This document shows, in pieces, positions 1 through 5,968 of a DNA stretch of 6,496 bases. The translations under genes and the position numbers were made by a program. The stretch is taken from NCBI GenBank assembly GCA_003485185.1, contig DNAS01000053.1, positions 468 to 6,963 on the forward strand. The letters are read 5' to 3'. The number at the start of each line of letters is the position of its first letter. The first letter of the stretch is position 1. Source of the stretch: Phycisphaerales bacterium (GTDB taxonomy: Bacteria; Planctomycetota; Phycisphaerae; SM23-33). Under the pieces are notes generated by a model. That model saw only the letters and a program-made list of their open reading frames with translations. It was not told where the DNA came from and made no database searches.

Positions 1-320
1 AGCCCCGCGCCGCCTGCGGCGGCAAACGCCATCGCCGCGGGAACTCCCGCGCGGATCAGTCCCGCCGCCACCAACCCGCCGACGCCCATCACACCCCAGA
101 CGCTCAGGTCGATCGCCCCGCAGCGCAGCGCCAGCAGCATGCCCAGCGCCGCCGGCAGGCAGGGAGAGAGCATCACGCCCACCACATTGCTGCGGTAGAA
201 GTCGCCGTCGGCCTGCCACGTCGGCAGCAGCACCGCCGACAGCGCCGCCAGCAGCGCGATGCACGCCAGGTCCCGCGCCCAGGGGCGAACCAGGTCGGCT
301 GGGGCCAGCTTGTCTTCCAT
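1..320 (-). CDS. Sugar-type ABC transporter permease, N-terminal part (RbsC/BPD_transp_2 family)
   Basis: This is an inner-membrane permease subunit of an ABC importer, cut off by the window edge after about 106 codons. It should form the membrane channel for a sugar or similar small solute, together with an ATPase and a binding protein not seen here. A short polar N-terminus (MEDKLAPADLVRPWARDL) leads into a first hydrophobic helix (about residues 19-32). A second hydrophobic stretch follows, containing LRCGAIDLSVWGVMGVGG, which matches the family hallmark GGIDLSVG..M..... near the second and third helices of RbsC-like permeases. The start is uncertain: ATG at 320 is given here, but GGGAGG at 335-340 is 14 nt away from it and only 5 nt from an in-frame TTG at 327-329, which would add three residues. 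The gene follows a terminator, so it probably starts a separate unit. Substrate cannot be inferred. Confidence 0.75.
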   Translation of the reverse strand, partial: MEDKLAPADLVRPWARDLACIALLAALSAVLLPTWQADGDFYRSNVVGVMLSPCLPAALGMLLALRCGAIDLSVWGVMGVGGLVAAGLIRAGVPAAMAFAAAGGAG

Positions 321-380
321 CCAGGGCAAGAATTCCTCCCACCGGGTCGATCTCCACCCGCGAGGCTGGCTTCGGTATAC

Positions 381-414
381 AAGAAAGCCCCCGGCAGCGA
401 AAGCCGCCGGGGGC
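381..414 (-). terminator. Intrinsic terminator after the acyl-CoA dehydrogenase gene
   Basis: Bases 387-395 pair perfectly with 406-414 (9 bp, all but GC-only in composition). A mismatch follows, then two more pairs around a four-base loop at 399-402. On the minus strand the stem is followed directly by TTTCTT (386-381). The stem begins about 30 nt after the dehydrogenase stop codon, as expected for the end of the etf operon. The T-tract is short and interrupted, so termination may be incomplete. Confidence 0.75.
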
Positions 415-444
415 GATTTGTGACACGGAAAATGCGACGCAGAC

Positions 445-2190
445 TCAGTCCACCACGGGCACCGGACCCGCGAGTACCTCGAACTCGTCCACCGGCGCGA
501 GGTTCCCGGAGCAGGCCTGCTCCTTCAGCATGCGGATTTCCGGCATGCGCCAGGCGAGCCAGTACTTCGCCAGCGGCAGGCGCTCGGGGGCGGCGGCTGC
601 ATGATCGCAGAACAGCGACGCCACCACCAGGTACACGCCGATGTCCACCAGCCGGCGGGCGTGCAGGTCGCGGTAGGCCGTTCCCGGCTGGGCCTTGACG
701 AACTCCACCGCCTCGTCCAGCAGCGCCAGTCCAACGCGGATTTCCTCAACGAGCGGGGCGACCTCTTCCGGCCAGTCGCGGGCGATCAACTCCTCGACGA
801 TCGTGTGGCACGTCCCGCTCACCACGCCGGCGACGCCGGCGACTACCTGAAGCTGGCTGGTACCCTCGTAAATGGTGGTGATGCGGCTGTCGCGCAGGTG
901 CCGCTCGACGGAGTAATCTTTCATGTACCCGCTGCCGCCGAGCACCGCGATGGCGTCGTTGGACACCCGCATGGACATTTCCGACGCGTAGTACTTGCTC
1001 ATCGGCGTGAGCACCTTGTTGGCGCGTCCGTACTTGCGGGCCTCGGTGCGGAGGTCCTTCTTCTCGGTCGGATCGGTGATGTTCCCGAACTCGAGCTTCC
1101 GCAGTGCGCCGTTCTCCAGGTCCACGCAGTACGCGCCGTGGTAGGTCAGCGCCCGGGCCGCCAGCAGGTCCACGCGGCTCTTGACCAGCAGTTCGCGGAC
1201 GGCGGGGAAGTTCTCGATGGCGGTGTCGAACTGCTTGCGGCTGTGGGCGTAGTCGCGGGCGACGCGGTAGGCTGCCTCGCCGATGCCCAGGCTCTGCGCG
1301 GCGATGCCCACGCGCGCCCCGTTCATCAGGCTCATGACGTAGGTAATCAGTCCGCGCTGGCGCTCGCCGATGAGCTTGGCGGGCGTGTGGTCGAAGAAGA
1401 TTTCGCACGTCGGGCTTCCGTGGATGCCCAGCTTGTTCTCCAGGCGGCGGATCTTGACGGTCGCGTCACGCCGGCATACCAGCAGGCTCAGGCCTCGCCC
1501 GTCGGAAATTTCCGGCTCGGTGCGGGACAGCACGAGCAGCACCTCGCCGCAGCCGTTGGTGATGAACCGCTTGACGCCGTGGAGGAACCAGTTGCCCTGG
1601 TCGTCCTGGTAGGCGCGGGTCTTGACGGCCTGCAGGTCGCTGCCCGCGTCGGGCTCGGTGAGCACCATGGCGCCGGTCCACTCGCCGCTGGCCATCTTCG
1701 GCAGGTACTCCTGCTTGATCTCCTCGGACGCGAAGGCGTTGATCGTGTCGGCGTTGCCCTGGAGCCCGTAGATGTTCATCAGCGAGGCGTCGGCGCGGGA
1801 GACCATGTCGTTGGTCATGGTGAACAGCACCTGGGGGCAGTTGATGCCGCCGAAGCGGTACGGCAGGGTGAAGCCCATCAGGTCGGCCTTCGCCAGCAGG
1901 CGGATCGCCTGGGCGATGCCCGGCGCGCGGGTGACCGTTCCGTCCTCATTGAGCTTGTTGCCCGTCAGGTCGGTGTCTCCGGCGGTCGGGGCGATGTGCG
2001 AGCCGGTGATCTCGCCGAGGGAATCGAGGATCCGCTCATAGTTGTCCACCGCGTCGGACGCGTCGGCGGGCGCGAAGTCGTATTCCTTCGCGAAGCAGAA
2101 TCCCTCTTCCTGGATCGCCGCGATTCGCTTGAGGTCCATGTGATGAAAGAGGAATTGAATGTCCTCATTGTCTCGGTAGAAATTGGCCAT
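445..2190 (-). CDS. Acyl-CoA dehydrogenase, long form with C-terminal extension (581 aa)
   Basis: FAD-dependent oxidation of an acyl-CoA to the 2,3-enoyl-CoA (or the reverse), with electrons passed to ETF; cytoplasmic. The N-terminal helical domain covers about residues 1-170. The middle beta domain contains TEPDAGSD (178-185), KRFITNG (207-213) and GSPTCEIFFD (258-267), the usual FAD and substrate contacts. The C-terminal helical domain holds RKQFDTAIENFPAVRELL (from 318) and LGGSGYMKDYSVER (417-430). In YEGTSQLQ (441-448), Glu442 is at the position of the catalytic base of medium- and short-chain enzymes. About 135 residues follow, so the protein is some 200 longer than a 380-residue enzyme, resembling the roughly 580-600-residue group with an extra C-terminal helical region. 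Substrate chain length is not readable. ATG at 2190 is preceded by a purine-rich GAGAAAGAAG as a weak ribosome site. It is the last gene of the etfBA unit, separated from etfA by the RusA cassette. Confidence 0.93.
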   Translation of the reverse strand: MANFYRDNEDIQFLFHHMDLKRIAAIQEEGFCFAKEYDFAPADASDAVDNYERILDSLGEITGSHIAPTAGDTDLTGNKLNEDGTVTRAPGIAQAIRLLAKADLMGFTLPYRFGGINCPQVLFTMTNDMVSRADASLMNIYGLQGNADTINAFASEEIKQEYLPKMASGEWTGAMVLTEPDAGSDLQAVKTRAYQDDQGNWFLHGVKRFITNGCGEVLLVLSRTEPEISDGRGLSLLVCRRDATVKIRRLENKLGIHGSPTCEIFFDHTPAKLIGERQRGLITYVMSLMNGARVGIAAQSLGIGEAAYRVARDYAHSRKQFDTAIENFPAVRELLVKSRVDLLAARALTYHGAYCVDLENGALRKLEFGNITDPTEKKDLRTEARKYGRANKVLTPMSKYYASEMSMRVSNDAIAVLGGSGYMKDYSVERHLRDSRITTIYEGTSQLQVVAGVAGVVSGTCHTIVEELIARDWPEEVAPLVEEIRVGLALLDEAVEFVKAQPGTAYRDLHARRLVDIGVYLVVASLFCDHAAAAPERLPLAKYWLAWRMPEIRMLKEQACSGNLAPVDEFEVLAGPVPVVD

Positions 2191-2216
2191 CGCTTCTTTC
2201 TCTTTTTTGCCTTTTT

Positions 2217-2245
2217 GCAGGGATTAACGCGGATGCACGCAGATA
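2217..2245 (+). repeat. Left copy of 29-bp imperfect inverted repeat
   Basis: The plus strand here begins GCAGGGATTAACGC and matches the minus strand of 2766-2794 at 24 of 29 positions; the five differences are all within the inner 21 bases. It is built of 10-bp steps (GGATTAACGC, GGATGCACGC, AGATACCGAT). It lies between the rusA-like stop codon and the dehydrogenase ribosome-binding region. I recall similar GGATGAACGCAGATGAAC-type dispersed repeats in many environmental bacteria, but that needs a genome search. Confidence 0.7.
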
Positions 2246-2268
2246 CCGATCAGAAATTTGTTCTCACC

Positions 2269-2778
2269 TTATTCCAACATCGAAACTCGCACGCAAGCGC
2301 CTTGTTCGTGAACCTCACCACACTGGCATTTTTCTTGTTGGCCTACACATCTCTTTTCCAACACCAGTTTCACAACACGGTCATCGTCGCACTTCGCCAG
2401 TGCGCCTTGGACTTTGCAAACACAGCCAATCCCGCTTTTTTTGAAACTTTCGCTGTCTTTCACCTGCGTGTTGGGAGACACAAACAGTGCATCCAGAACA
2501 GGTTTAACCAGATTGTCAAGATCGCCACCATGTTTCAATTGGCGCTGTCGCATCCAGAATGTTATTTCCACTTCAAACCAACTGTTCGCGATCTTTTCCG
2601 CAGCCCGCCAACTAATTGTTTTTCTTGCTTCCTTAGCAGCAGTAACTACCGCCTCTCTCCATTTCCATTCATTGTCACCCCACGGCATAGGTTTTCCGGA
2701 TACAAAGAAAACAATCTCCTGTGCCCAAGATTTGGCTATTGAAGGATATTCTTGTGCTTTTTCTCTATCCGTGTTCAT
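2269..2778 (-). CDS. RusA-like Holliday-junction resolvase (crossover junction endodeoxyribonuclease)
   Basis: Members of the RusA family cut four-way DNA junctions as metal-dependent dimers and are commonly phage-derived. Here the core motif DLDNLVKPVLDAL (86-98) aligns with E. coli RusA DLDNLQKAAFDAL, giving Asp86, Asp88 and Lys92 as equivalents of Asp70, Asp72 and Lys76. DDDRVVKLVLEK (131-142) aligns with the region around catalytic Asp91, so all catalytic residues appear present. FFVSGKPMPWG (24-34) fits the family N-terminus. At 169 residues it is longer than the 120-residue E. coli protein: about 20 extra at the N-terminus, about 25 inserted between the two catalytic motifs, and a cysteine-rich tail (Cys144, 151, 153, 162). 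ATG at 2778 lies inside a dispersed repeat and lacks a clear ribosome site; no other Met precedes residue 31. G+C is about 50%, far below its neighbours, which points to transfer. It is co-oriented with the etf operon and probably transcribed with it. Confidence 0.85.
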   Translation of the reverse strand: MNTDREKAQEYPSIAKSWAQEIVFFVSGKPMPWGDNEWKWREAVVTAAKEARKTISWRAAEKIANSWFEVEITFWMRQRQLKHGGDLDNLVKPVLDALFVSPNTQVKDSESFKKSGIGCVCKVQGALAKCDDDRVVKLVLEKRCVGQQEKCQCGEVHEQGACVRVSMLE

Positions 2779-2794
2779 CTGCGTTCATCCCTGC
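2766..2794 (-). repeat. Right copy of 29-bp imperfect inverted repeat, containing the rusA-like start codon
   Basis: On the minus strand this copy begins GCAGGGATGAACGC and mirrors 2217-2245 with five mismatches. The ATG of the rusA-like gene (2776-2778) is inside it, so residues MNTD come from repeat sequence. It shows the same 10-bp internal periodicity (GGATGAACGC, AGATGAACAC, GGATAGAG). Confidence 0.7.
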
Positions 2795-2799
2795 CTGTA

Positions 2800-2812
2800 C
2801 GTTCATCCCTGC
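2800..2812 (-). repeat. Partial third copy of the repeat (13 bp)
   Basis: GCAGGGATGAACG on the minus strand is identical to the outer 13 bases of the right repeat (2782-2794), 18 bp away in the same orientation. It suggests a truncated or slipped duplicate at the cassette edge on the etfA side. Confidence 0.6.
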
Positions 2813-2841
2813 GGGATTCCGGCAGTTCGGGCCCTTCGGGG

Positions 2842-3900
2842 CTACTTGCACTTTTCCGCCAGCGATTCGATCTTCACGCCGCCGCGGACGGCCTTGATGA
2901 TCTTGGGAACCACGACGTTCAGGTCGCCCACGATGCCGAAGTGGGCGATGGAGAAGATCGGCGCGTCGGGGTCGTTGTTGATCGCGAGGATCTTGGCGGC
3001 TTCCTGCATTCCCGCGCGGTGCTGGACCGCGCCGCTGATGCCCACGGCGATATACAGCGCCGGGCGCACCGTGGTTCCGGTCTGCCCGACCTGGTGGTCG
3101 TGGTCGATGAACCCGAGGTCCACGGCGGCGCGGGATCCGCCCACCGCCCCGCCGAGCGCGTTGGCCAGGTCCCACAGGGGGCGGAAGTTCTCGCGGCTGC
3201 CCACGCCCGCTCCGCCCGCGACGATGATCCGGGCGGCTTTGAGGTTCACCTTCTTCTCTCGCCGATGGCTTTCCTCGATCGTCAGCGGAAGCGTCACGCC
3301 GTCCAGGTCGGCTTTGACGCGGATGATCTCGCCCTTGCGCGACGCGTCGGCGGCGGGCATGTGCATCACGCCCTCGCGCACCGTCGCCATCTGCGGCCAG
3401 CGGCTGGGGTTGACGATCGTCGCAATGATGTTTCCGCCGAACGCCGGGCGGATCTGGAACAGCAGGTTCTTGTGCTCGACCTTGGTCACCGGGTCGCCGT
3501 GGCCGCCGATCTGGAGGTCGGTGCAGTCGGCCGTCAGCCCGCACTTCATCGCCGACGCCACGGTGGGCGCCAAATCGCGCCCGATCGGGGTCGCTCCGTA
3601 CAGGCACACCTGCGGCTTGTACTGCTCGATCAGACGGCAGATGAGGTGGCAGTAGCCTCTCGCCTGGTAGTGCCCCAGGCGATCGTCCTCGACAAGATAG
3701 ACCTTGTCGGCGCCGTGGGCGATCAGCTTGCTCGCCAGCGGCGCGACGTTCCTGCCCAGCAGGACGGCCGCCAGCGGAACGCCCAGCGTGCAGGCCAGTT
3801 CCTGTCCCTTGCTCATCAGTTCCAGCGGAACGTCCGACAGCTTGCCGTCTTCCTGCTCGGCGAAGATCCAGACTTCGCCTTTCCGGTTGACTTCGATCAT
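2842..3900 (-). CDS. etfA: Electron transfer flavoprotein alpha subunit
   Basis: The alpha subunit pairs with EtfB to form a soluble flavoprotein that carries electrons between acyl-CoA dehydrogenase and other redox partners. It binds FAD in its C-terminal domain. The N-terminal domain (about 1-200) includes WIFAEQEDGKL (11-21), YGATPIGRDLAPTVA (101-115), GLTADCTDL (121-129) and RPAFGGNIIATIV (151-163). The FAD domain shows AGGAGVGSRENF (228-239), GGSRAAVD (254-261), QVGQTGTTVRPALYIAVGIS (270-289), GAVQHRAGM (290-298) and FGIVGDLNVVVPKII (321-335). All are standard contacts, and the length of 352 aa is close to the usual 330-340. There is no N-terminal ferredoxin domain such as CarE carries. 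ATG at 3900 has AAGGAAA six bases upstream. It lies 57 bp after etfB, with tandem repeats in the gap. The next gene is the inserted rusA-like gene, then the dehydrogenase. The sequence resembles clostridial (butyryl-CoA dehydrogenase-linked) EtfA more than mitochondrial-type EtfA. Confidence 0.95.
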   Translation of the reverse strand: MIEVNRKGEVWIFAEQEDGKLSDVPLELMSKGQELACTLGVPLAAVLLGRNVAPLASKLIAHGADKVYLVEDDRLGHYQARGYCHLICRLIEQYKPQVCLYGATPIGRDLAPTVASAMKCGLTADCTDLQIGGHGDPVTKVEHKNLLFQIRPAFGGNIIATIVNPSRWPQMATVREGVMHMPAADASRKGEIIRVKADLDGVTLPLTIEESHRREKKVNLKAARIIVAGGAGVGSRENFRPLWDLANALGGAVGGSRAAVDLGFIDHDHQVGQTGTTVRPALYIAVGISGAVQHRAGMQEAAKILAINNDPDAPIFSIAHFGIVGDLNVVVPKIIKAVRGGVKIESLAEKCK

Positions 3901-3911
3901 CGTGTTTCCTT

Positions 3912-3955
3912 GGTTAACTCGTTAACTGGTTAACTGGTTGATTGGTCAATCAACC
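3912..3955. repeat. Degenerate 8-bp tandem repeats ending in a hairpin, etfB-etfA gap
   Basis: On the plus strand five consecutive 8-mers follow one another: GGTTAACT (3912), CGTTAACT (3920), GGTTAACT (3928), GGTTGATT (3936), GGTCAATC (3944). The fourth unit pairs perfectly with AATCAACC (3948-3955), giving an 8-bp stem with a GGTC loop located two bases after the etfB stop. There is no T-tract, so it is not a terminator; it could slow decay or alter coupling between the two genes. The array ends just before the etfA ribosome site. Confidence 0.7.
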
Positions 3956-3957
3956 GC

Positions 3958-4881
3958 TTACCCGATCGTGTGTTCCTCGATCAACTCGCCGATCAGGCGG
4001 GCGATTCCCTCGTCGTTCGGCGGGAATTCCTTGTATTCCCCGCCGGTCAGCACCACCGACTGGATGCGGTGCACCTTGGTCGGGCTGCCGCTCATGCCGC
4101 ACCAGGCCAGGTCCGCGCCCAACTCGTCCAGGTTCCACTGCTCGACCAGCAGGCCGCGACCGGCGAGCTTCGCGCAGTGCTTTTCGACCTCGGCGGCCTT
4201 CAGTTCGGCCGTGTAGTTCTCGAAATCACCTTCGAGAATATGCTCGGCCTTGGCCTGCACCTCGGCCTTGGACAGGGCCTTCTTGTACTTCATCAGCCTC
4301 TTGGCCGCCTGGGGACGCGGGGTGTTGGCGCTCTCCATCACCGTCACCAGCGCGGGCATCGGGCAGGAGACGACCTCCCAGCCGTTTCCGACGTTGCGCT
4401 TCAGGCGGATCGTCCGCTCGCGGCAGCCGAGGAACTCCTCCATGTACGTCACCAGGTGATAGCCCAGCTTCTCCGCCAGCTGCGGACCGACCTGCGCGGT
4501 GTCGCCGTCGATCGCCTGCCGCCCGCAGAACACCAGGTCGGCGCCGAGCTTCTTGACGGCGCAGGAGAGGATGTAGCTGGTGGCGAGGGTGTCGGAGGCG
4601 GCCGCCCGGCGGTCGGTGATGAGCACGGCCCGGTCGGCCCCGCGGAAGAGGCTCTCGCGGAGGACCGCGCAGGCAGCGGGCAGTCCCATCGTCACCACGG
4701 TGACGGTCCCGCCGTACTGGTCGCGGACAGCCATCGCCGCCTCGAGGGCATTGAGGTCTTCGGGGTTGAACACGGCCGGCAATGCCGCCCGGTTGACCGT
4801 TCCGTCTTCCTTCATCGCCTCGCCGGTGATCTTCTTGGTGTCCGGCACCTGCTTGACGCAAACCACGCAGTTGTATCCCAC
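3958..4881 (-). CDS. etfB: Electron transfer flavoprotein beta subunit, clostridial-like, with internal insertion
   Basis: The beta subunit of ETF binds a nucleotide cofactor (AMP, or a second FAD in bifurcating forms) and docks on the acyl-CoA dehydrogenase. Family marks are VVCVKQVPDTKKI (6-18), FNPEDLNALEAA (38-49), VTVVTMGLP (60-68), LRESLFRGADRAVLITD (74-90) and CGRQAIDGDTAQVGPQLAE (119-137). The last is close to the clostridial AGRQAIDGDTAQVGPEIAE and unlike the AIDDDCNQTGQ of classical ETFs. GSPTKV (265-270) and the C-terminal ELIEEHTIG are also clostridial-like. The length of 307 aa exceeds the usual 250-265; the surplus lies around residues 203-247, a charged, probably helical stretch just after the recognition-loop region NTPRPQAAKRLMKYKK. 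The start is GTG at 4881, with GGGAG six bases upstream. It is the first gene of the operon, behind its own promoter. Bifurcation is an inference from the motif only. Confidence 0.94.
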   Translation of the reverse strand: MGYNCVVCVKQVPDTKKITGEAMKEDGTVNRAALPAVFNPEDLNALEAAMAVRDQYGGTVTVVTMGLPAACAVLRESLFRGADRAVLITDRRAAASDTLATSYILSCAVKKLGADLVFCGRQAIDGDTAQVGPQLAEKLGYHLVTYMEEFLGCRERTIRLKRNVGNGWEVVSCPMPALVTVMESANTPRPQAAKRLMKYKKALSKAEVQAKAEHILEGDFENYTAELKAAEVEKHCAKLAGRGLLVEQWNLDELGADLAWCGMSGSPTKVHRIQSVVLTGGEYKEFPPNDEGIARLIGELIEEHTIG

Positions 4882-4908
4882 GTTCGACTCCCAAATAGTC
4901 CTTACACG

Positions 4909-4974
4909 CCCGTGCTCCGGGTCTTACAACGTCGGGCGTTGCCTTGAGACAGCGAGTACCCGCCCTTGGCGGGT
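4909..4974 (-). other. etfB leader with three small hairpins
   Basis: The predicted 5' untranslated region of about 100 nt contains three consecutive inverted repeats: 4909-4912 with 4918-4921 (4 bp), 4927-4931 with 4937-4941 (5 bp, loop TCGGG on the plus strand), and 4958-4964 with 4968-4974 (7 bp, 3-base loop). None is followed by a T-run, and I recognise no riboswitch class. They may be chance in GC-rich DNA. Confidence 0.35.
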
Positions 4975-4987
4975 CGCGAGCCTGATA

Positions 4988-5016
4988 AGGGTACGAATGC
5001 CCCCCCGGCAAGTCAA
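4988..5016 (-). promoter_or_regulatory. Sigma-70-like promoter of the etf operon
   Basis: On the minus strand TTGACT (5016-5011) matches the -35 consensus at five of six bases. A 17-bp spacer separates it from TACCCT (4993-4988), which matches the -10 consensus at the key first, second and last positions. Transcription would start near 4981, about 100 nt before the etfB GTG. It sits between the FRG gene stop and etfB, the longest non-coding gap in the window. A 5-bp hairpin (5027-5042) lies just upstream without a T-tract. Confidence 0.6.
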
Positions 5017-5066
5017 GGCGATTTGCCGGATGCCTGAATCCGATCAGCACACCGTTGGACCAGCCA

Positions 5067-5960
5067 TCAGCAGGAAGTGTCTGCCTTCTTTTCCTCCGCC
5101 TCCCGCTGCAAGCTCTCCAGAATAGTCACCAACTCCTTCTGTCGATAACCCGCGCGTTCAGGTGTATCTGAAAACAGAGAACTACCATCGATGCCTCGGA
5201 TGGCGAGTTCCGCCAAGAGCTTGGGCTTGGCCTCGGCTGGGATGACGGCCTCTTTGAATGCGACCGGCTGGCCATCGTTTCCCATCCCTTTCTCGAATGG
5301 CAGGAGGATATCCATGCAGGTCAGCAGCCAGCCGTGCTGCGTTCGTATCCTGATCCAGTTATCCCGCATGGTGCACCAGTGAATCCTCTTGTCATTTCCC
5401 TGGAGGGCTTTGTGGTATGCAGAGAAGTCAAGTTTTCCATCCTTGCGTCTGTAGTCAGGGAACCATTTGTCGGGGTCTTTAGAGTGCTCCGCTTTCACGG
5501 GATTCTCAAGACTGTTCAGGTTGAGGGCGAAGAGTTTTCCATCCTTGTCCGGAGCGCCCCTGACGGCGAAATACAGCCCCACTTTCGGGTTGCGTGACCA
5601 GTCGATGGAGCGGGACACGCCGCCGTAGTGCTGCATGACTGCATACCAGGCGATCCACTCGTGGGGATGTGCCTTGTTGAGATGGCCAGACACCGTCTGA
5701 AAACACTGCATGCTCTCGAGTTCCAACTTCAAGGCCCTCTGACGAGCTTTCTCCAACTCGGTTTCGGGCAATTCAGTGTCGTCGTCCGGAATAACCTTGA
5801 GCGCCTTCAGCTGCCTTCGCATGCTGGACTCGATTTTCCAATCTGCATCTTCCTGCCCCCGGAAAGCGACGTTGGGCTCTTTTTCCCCGGTTTCTTCAAG
5901 GAAATCATCCCGGAATTTCTCGAAGTCTGCCCAAGTTTTGATCTCGCATGACTCGCACAT
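5067..5960 (-). CDS. FRG-domain protein of unknown function
   Basis: This is a predicted soluble protein of 297 residues built almost entirely of one FRG domain (named for a conserved Phe-Arg-Gly), whose biochemical role is not known to me. Counting from the ATG at 5960, it shows AFRGQEDADWKIESSMRR (32-49), then a charged helical segment. MQHYGGVSRSIDWSRNPKVG (109-128) matches the family pattern QHYG.PTRLLDWT.NP..AL. The C-terminal part, RIRTQHGWLLTC (204-215), AVIPAEAKPKLLAEL (238-252) and GIDGSSLF (256-263), also fits, so the domain looks complete. There is no signal peptide or membrane segment. A GTG at 5984 would add eight residues but has no ribosome site. G+C is about 50-53% (30 of 60 in 5401-5460, 32 of 60 in 5701-5760), lower than pdxA and etf, suggesting acquisition. 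It stands alone between pdxA and the etf promoter. FRG proteins are often accessory genes; a defence role is possible but unsupported here. Confidence 0.85.
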   Translation of the reverse strand: MCESCEIKTWADFEKFRDDFLEETGEKEPNVAFRGQEDADWKIESSMRRQLKALKVIPDDDTELPETELEKARQRALKLELESMQCFQTVSGHLNKAHPHEWIAWYAVMQHYGGVSRSIDWSRNPKVGLYFAVRGAPDKDGKLFALNLNSLENPVKAEHSKDPDKWFPDYRRKDGKLDFSAYHKALQGNDKRIHWCTMRDNWIRIRTQHGWLLTCMDILLPFEKGMGNDGQPVAFKEAVIPAEAKPKLLAELAIRGIDGSSLFSDTPERAGYRQKELVTILESLQREAEEKKADTSC

Positions 5961-5968
5961 GGTATTGA

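Larger units (their letters stand above)
2217..2812. mobile_element. Candidate repeat-bounded cassette carrying a RusA-like gene
   Basis: A block of about 0.6 kb separates etfA from its likely partner dehydrogenase. It is bounded by imperfect inverted repeats (2217-2245 and 2766-2794) plus a partial third copy (2800-2812). Its interior is about half G+C (31 of 60 bases in 2341-2400, 29 of 60 in 2461-2520), whereas etfA reaches 49 of 60 in 3121-3180. It contains one gene and no transposase. I infer acquisition as a unit; no target-site duplication is evident and the mechanism is unknown. The repeats could instead be independently inserted dispersed elements. Confidence 0.4.

Noticed and set aside
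374..379. TATACC as a -10 box for the permease gene
   Set aside because: At 17 bp upstream the sequence is TTTCGC, a poor -35 that falls inside the terminator loop; not strong enough to call.
601..2742. 713-codon open frame on the plus strand, antisense to the dehydrogenase and rusA-like gene
   Set aside because: It lies opposite a convincing dehydrogenase and arises from G+C-biased third positions. The translation has no domain resemblance and crosses two unrelated genes and a repeat.
2752..3933. 393-codon plus-strand open frame opposite etfA
   Set aside because: Antisense shadow of etfA: low-complexity His/Arg/Asp/Val-rich translation with no recognisable motif.
3912..3955. CRISPR array
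   Set aside because: Units are only 8 bp, contiguous and degenerate, with no spacers.
3970..4947. 325-codon plus-strand open frame opposite etfB
   Set aside because: Antisense shadow of a well-supported etfB.
4958..4974. GC-rich 7-bp hairpin as a terminator before etfB
   Set aside because: No T-tract on either strand, and it lies downstream of the promoter inside the leader.
5027..5042. Hairpin as terminator of the FRG gene
   Set aside because: Only 5 bp with a six-base loop, and no T-run follows on the minus strand.
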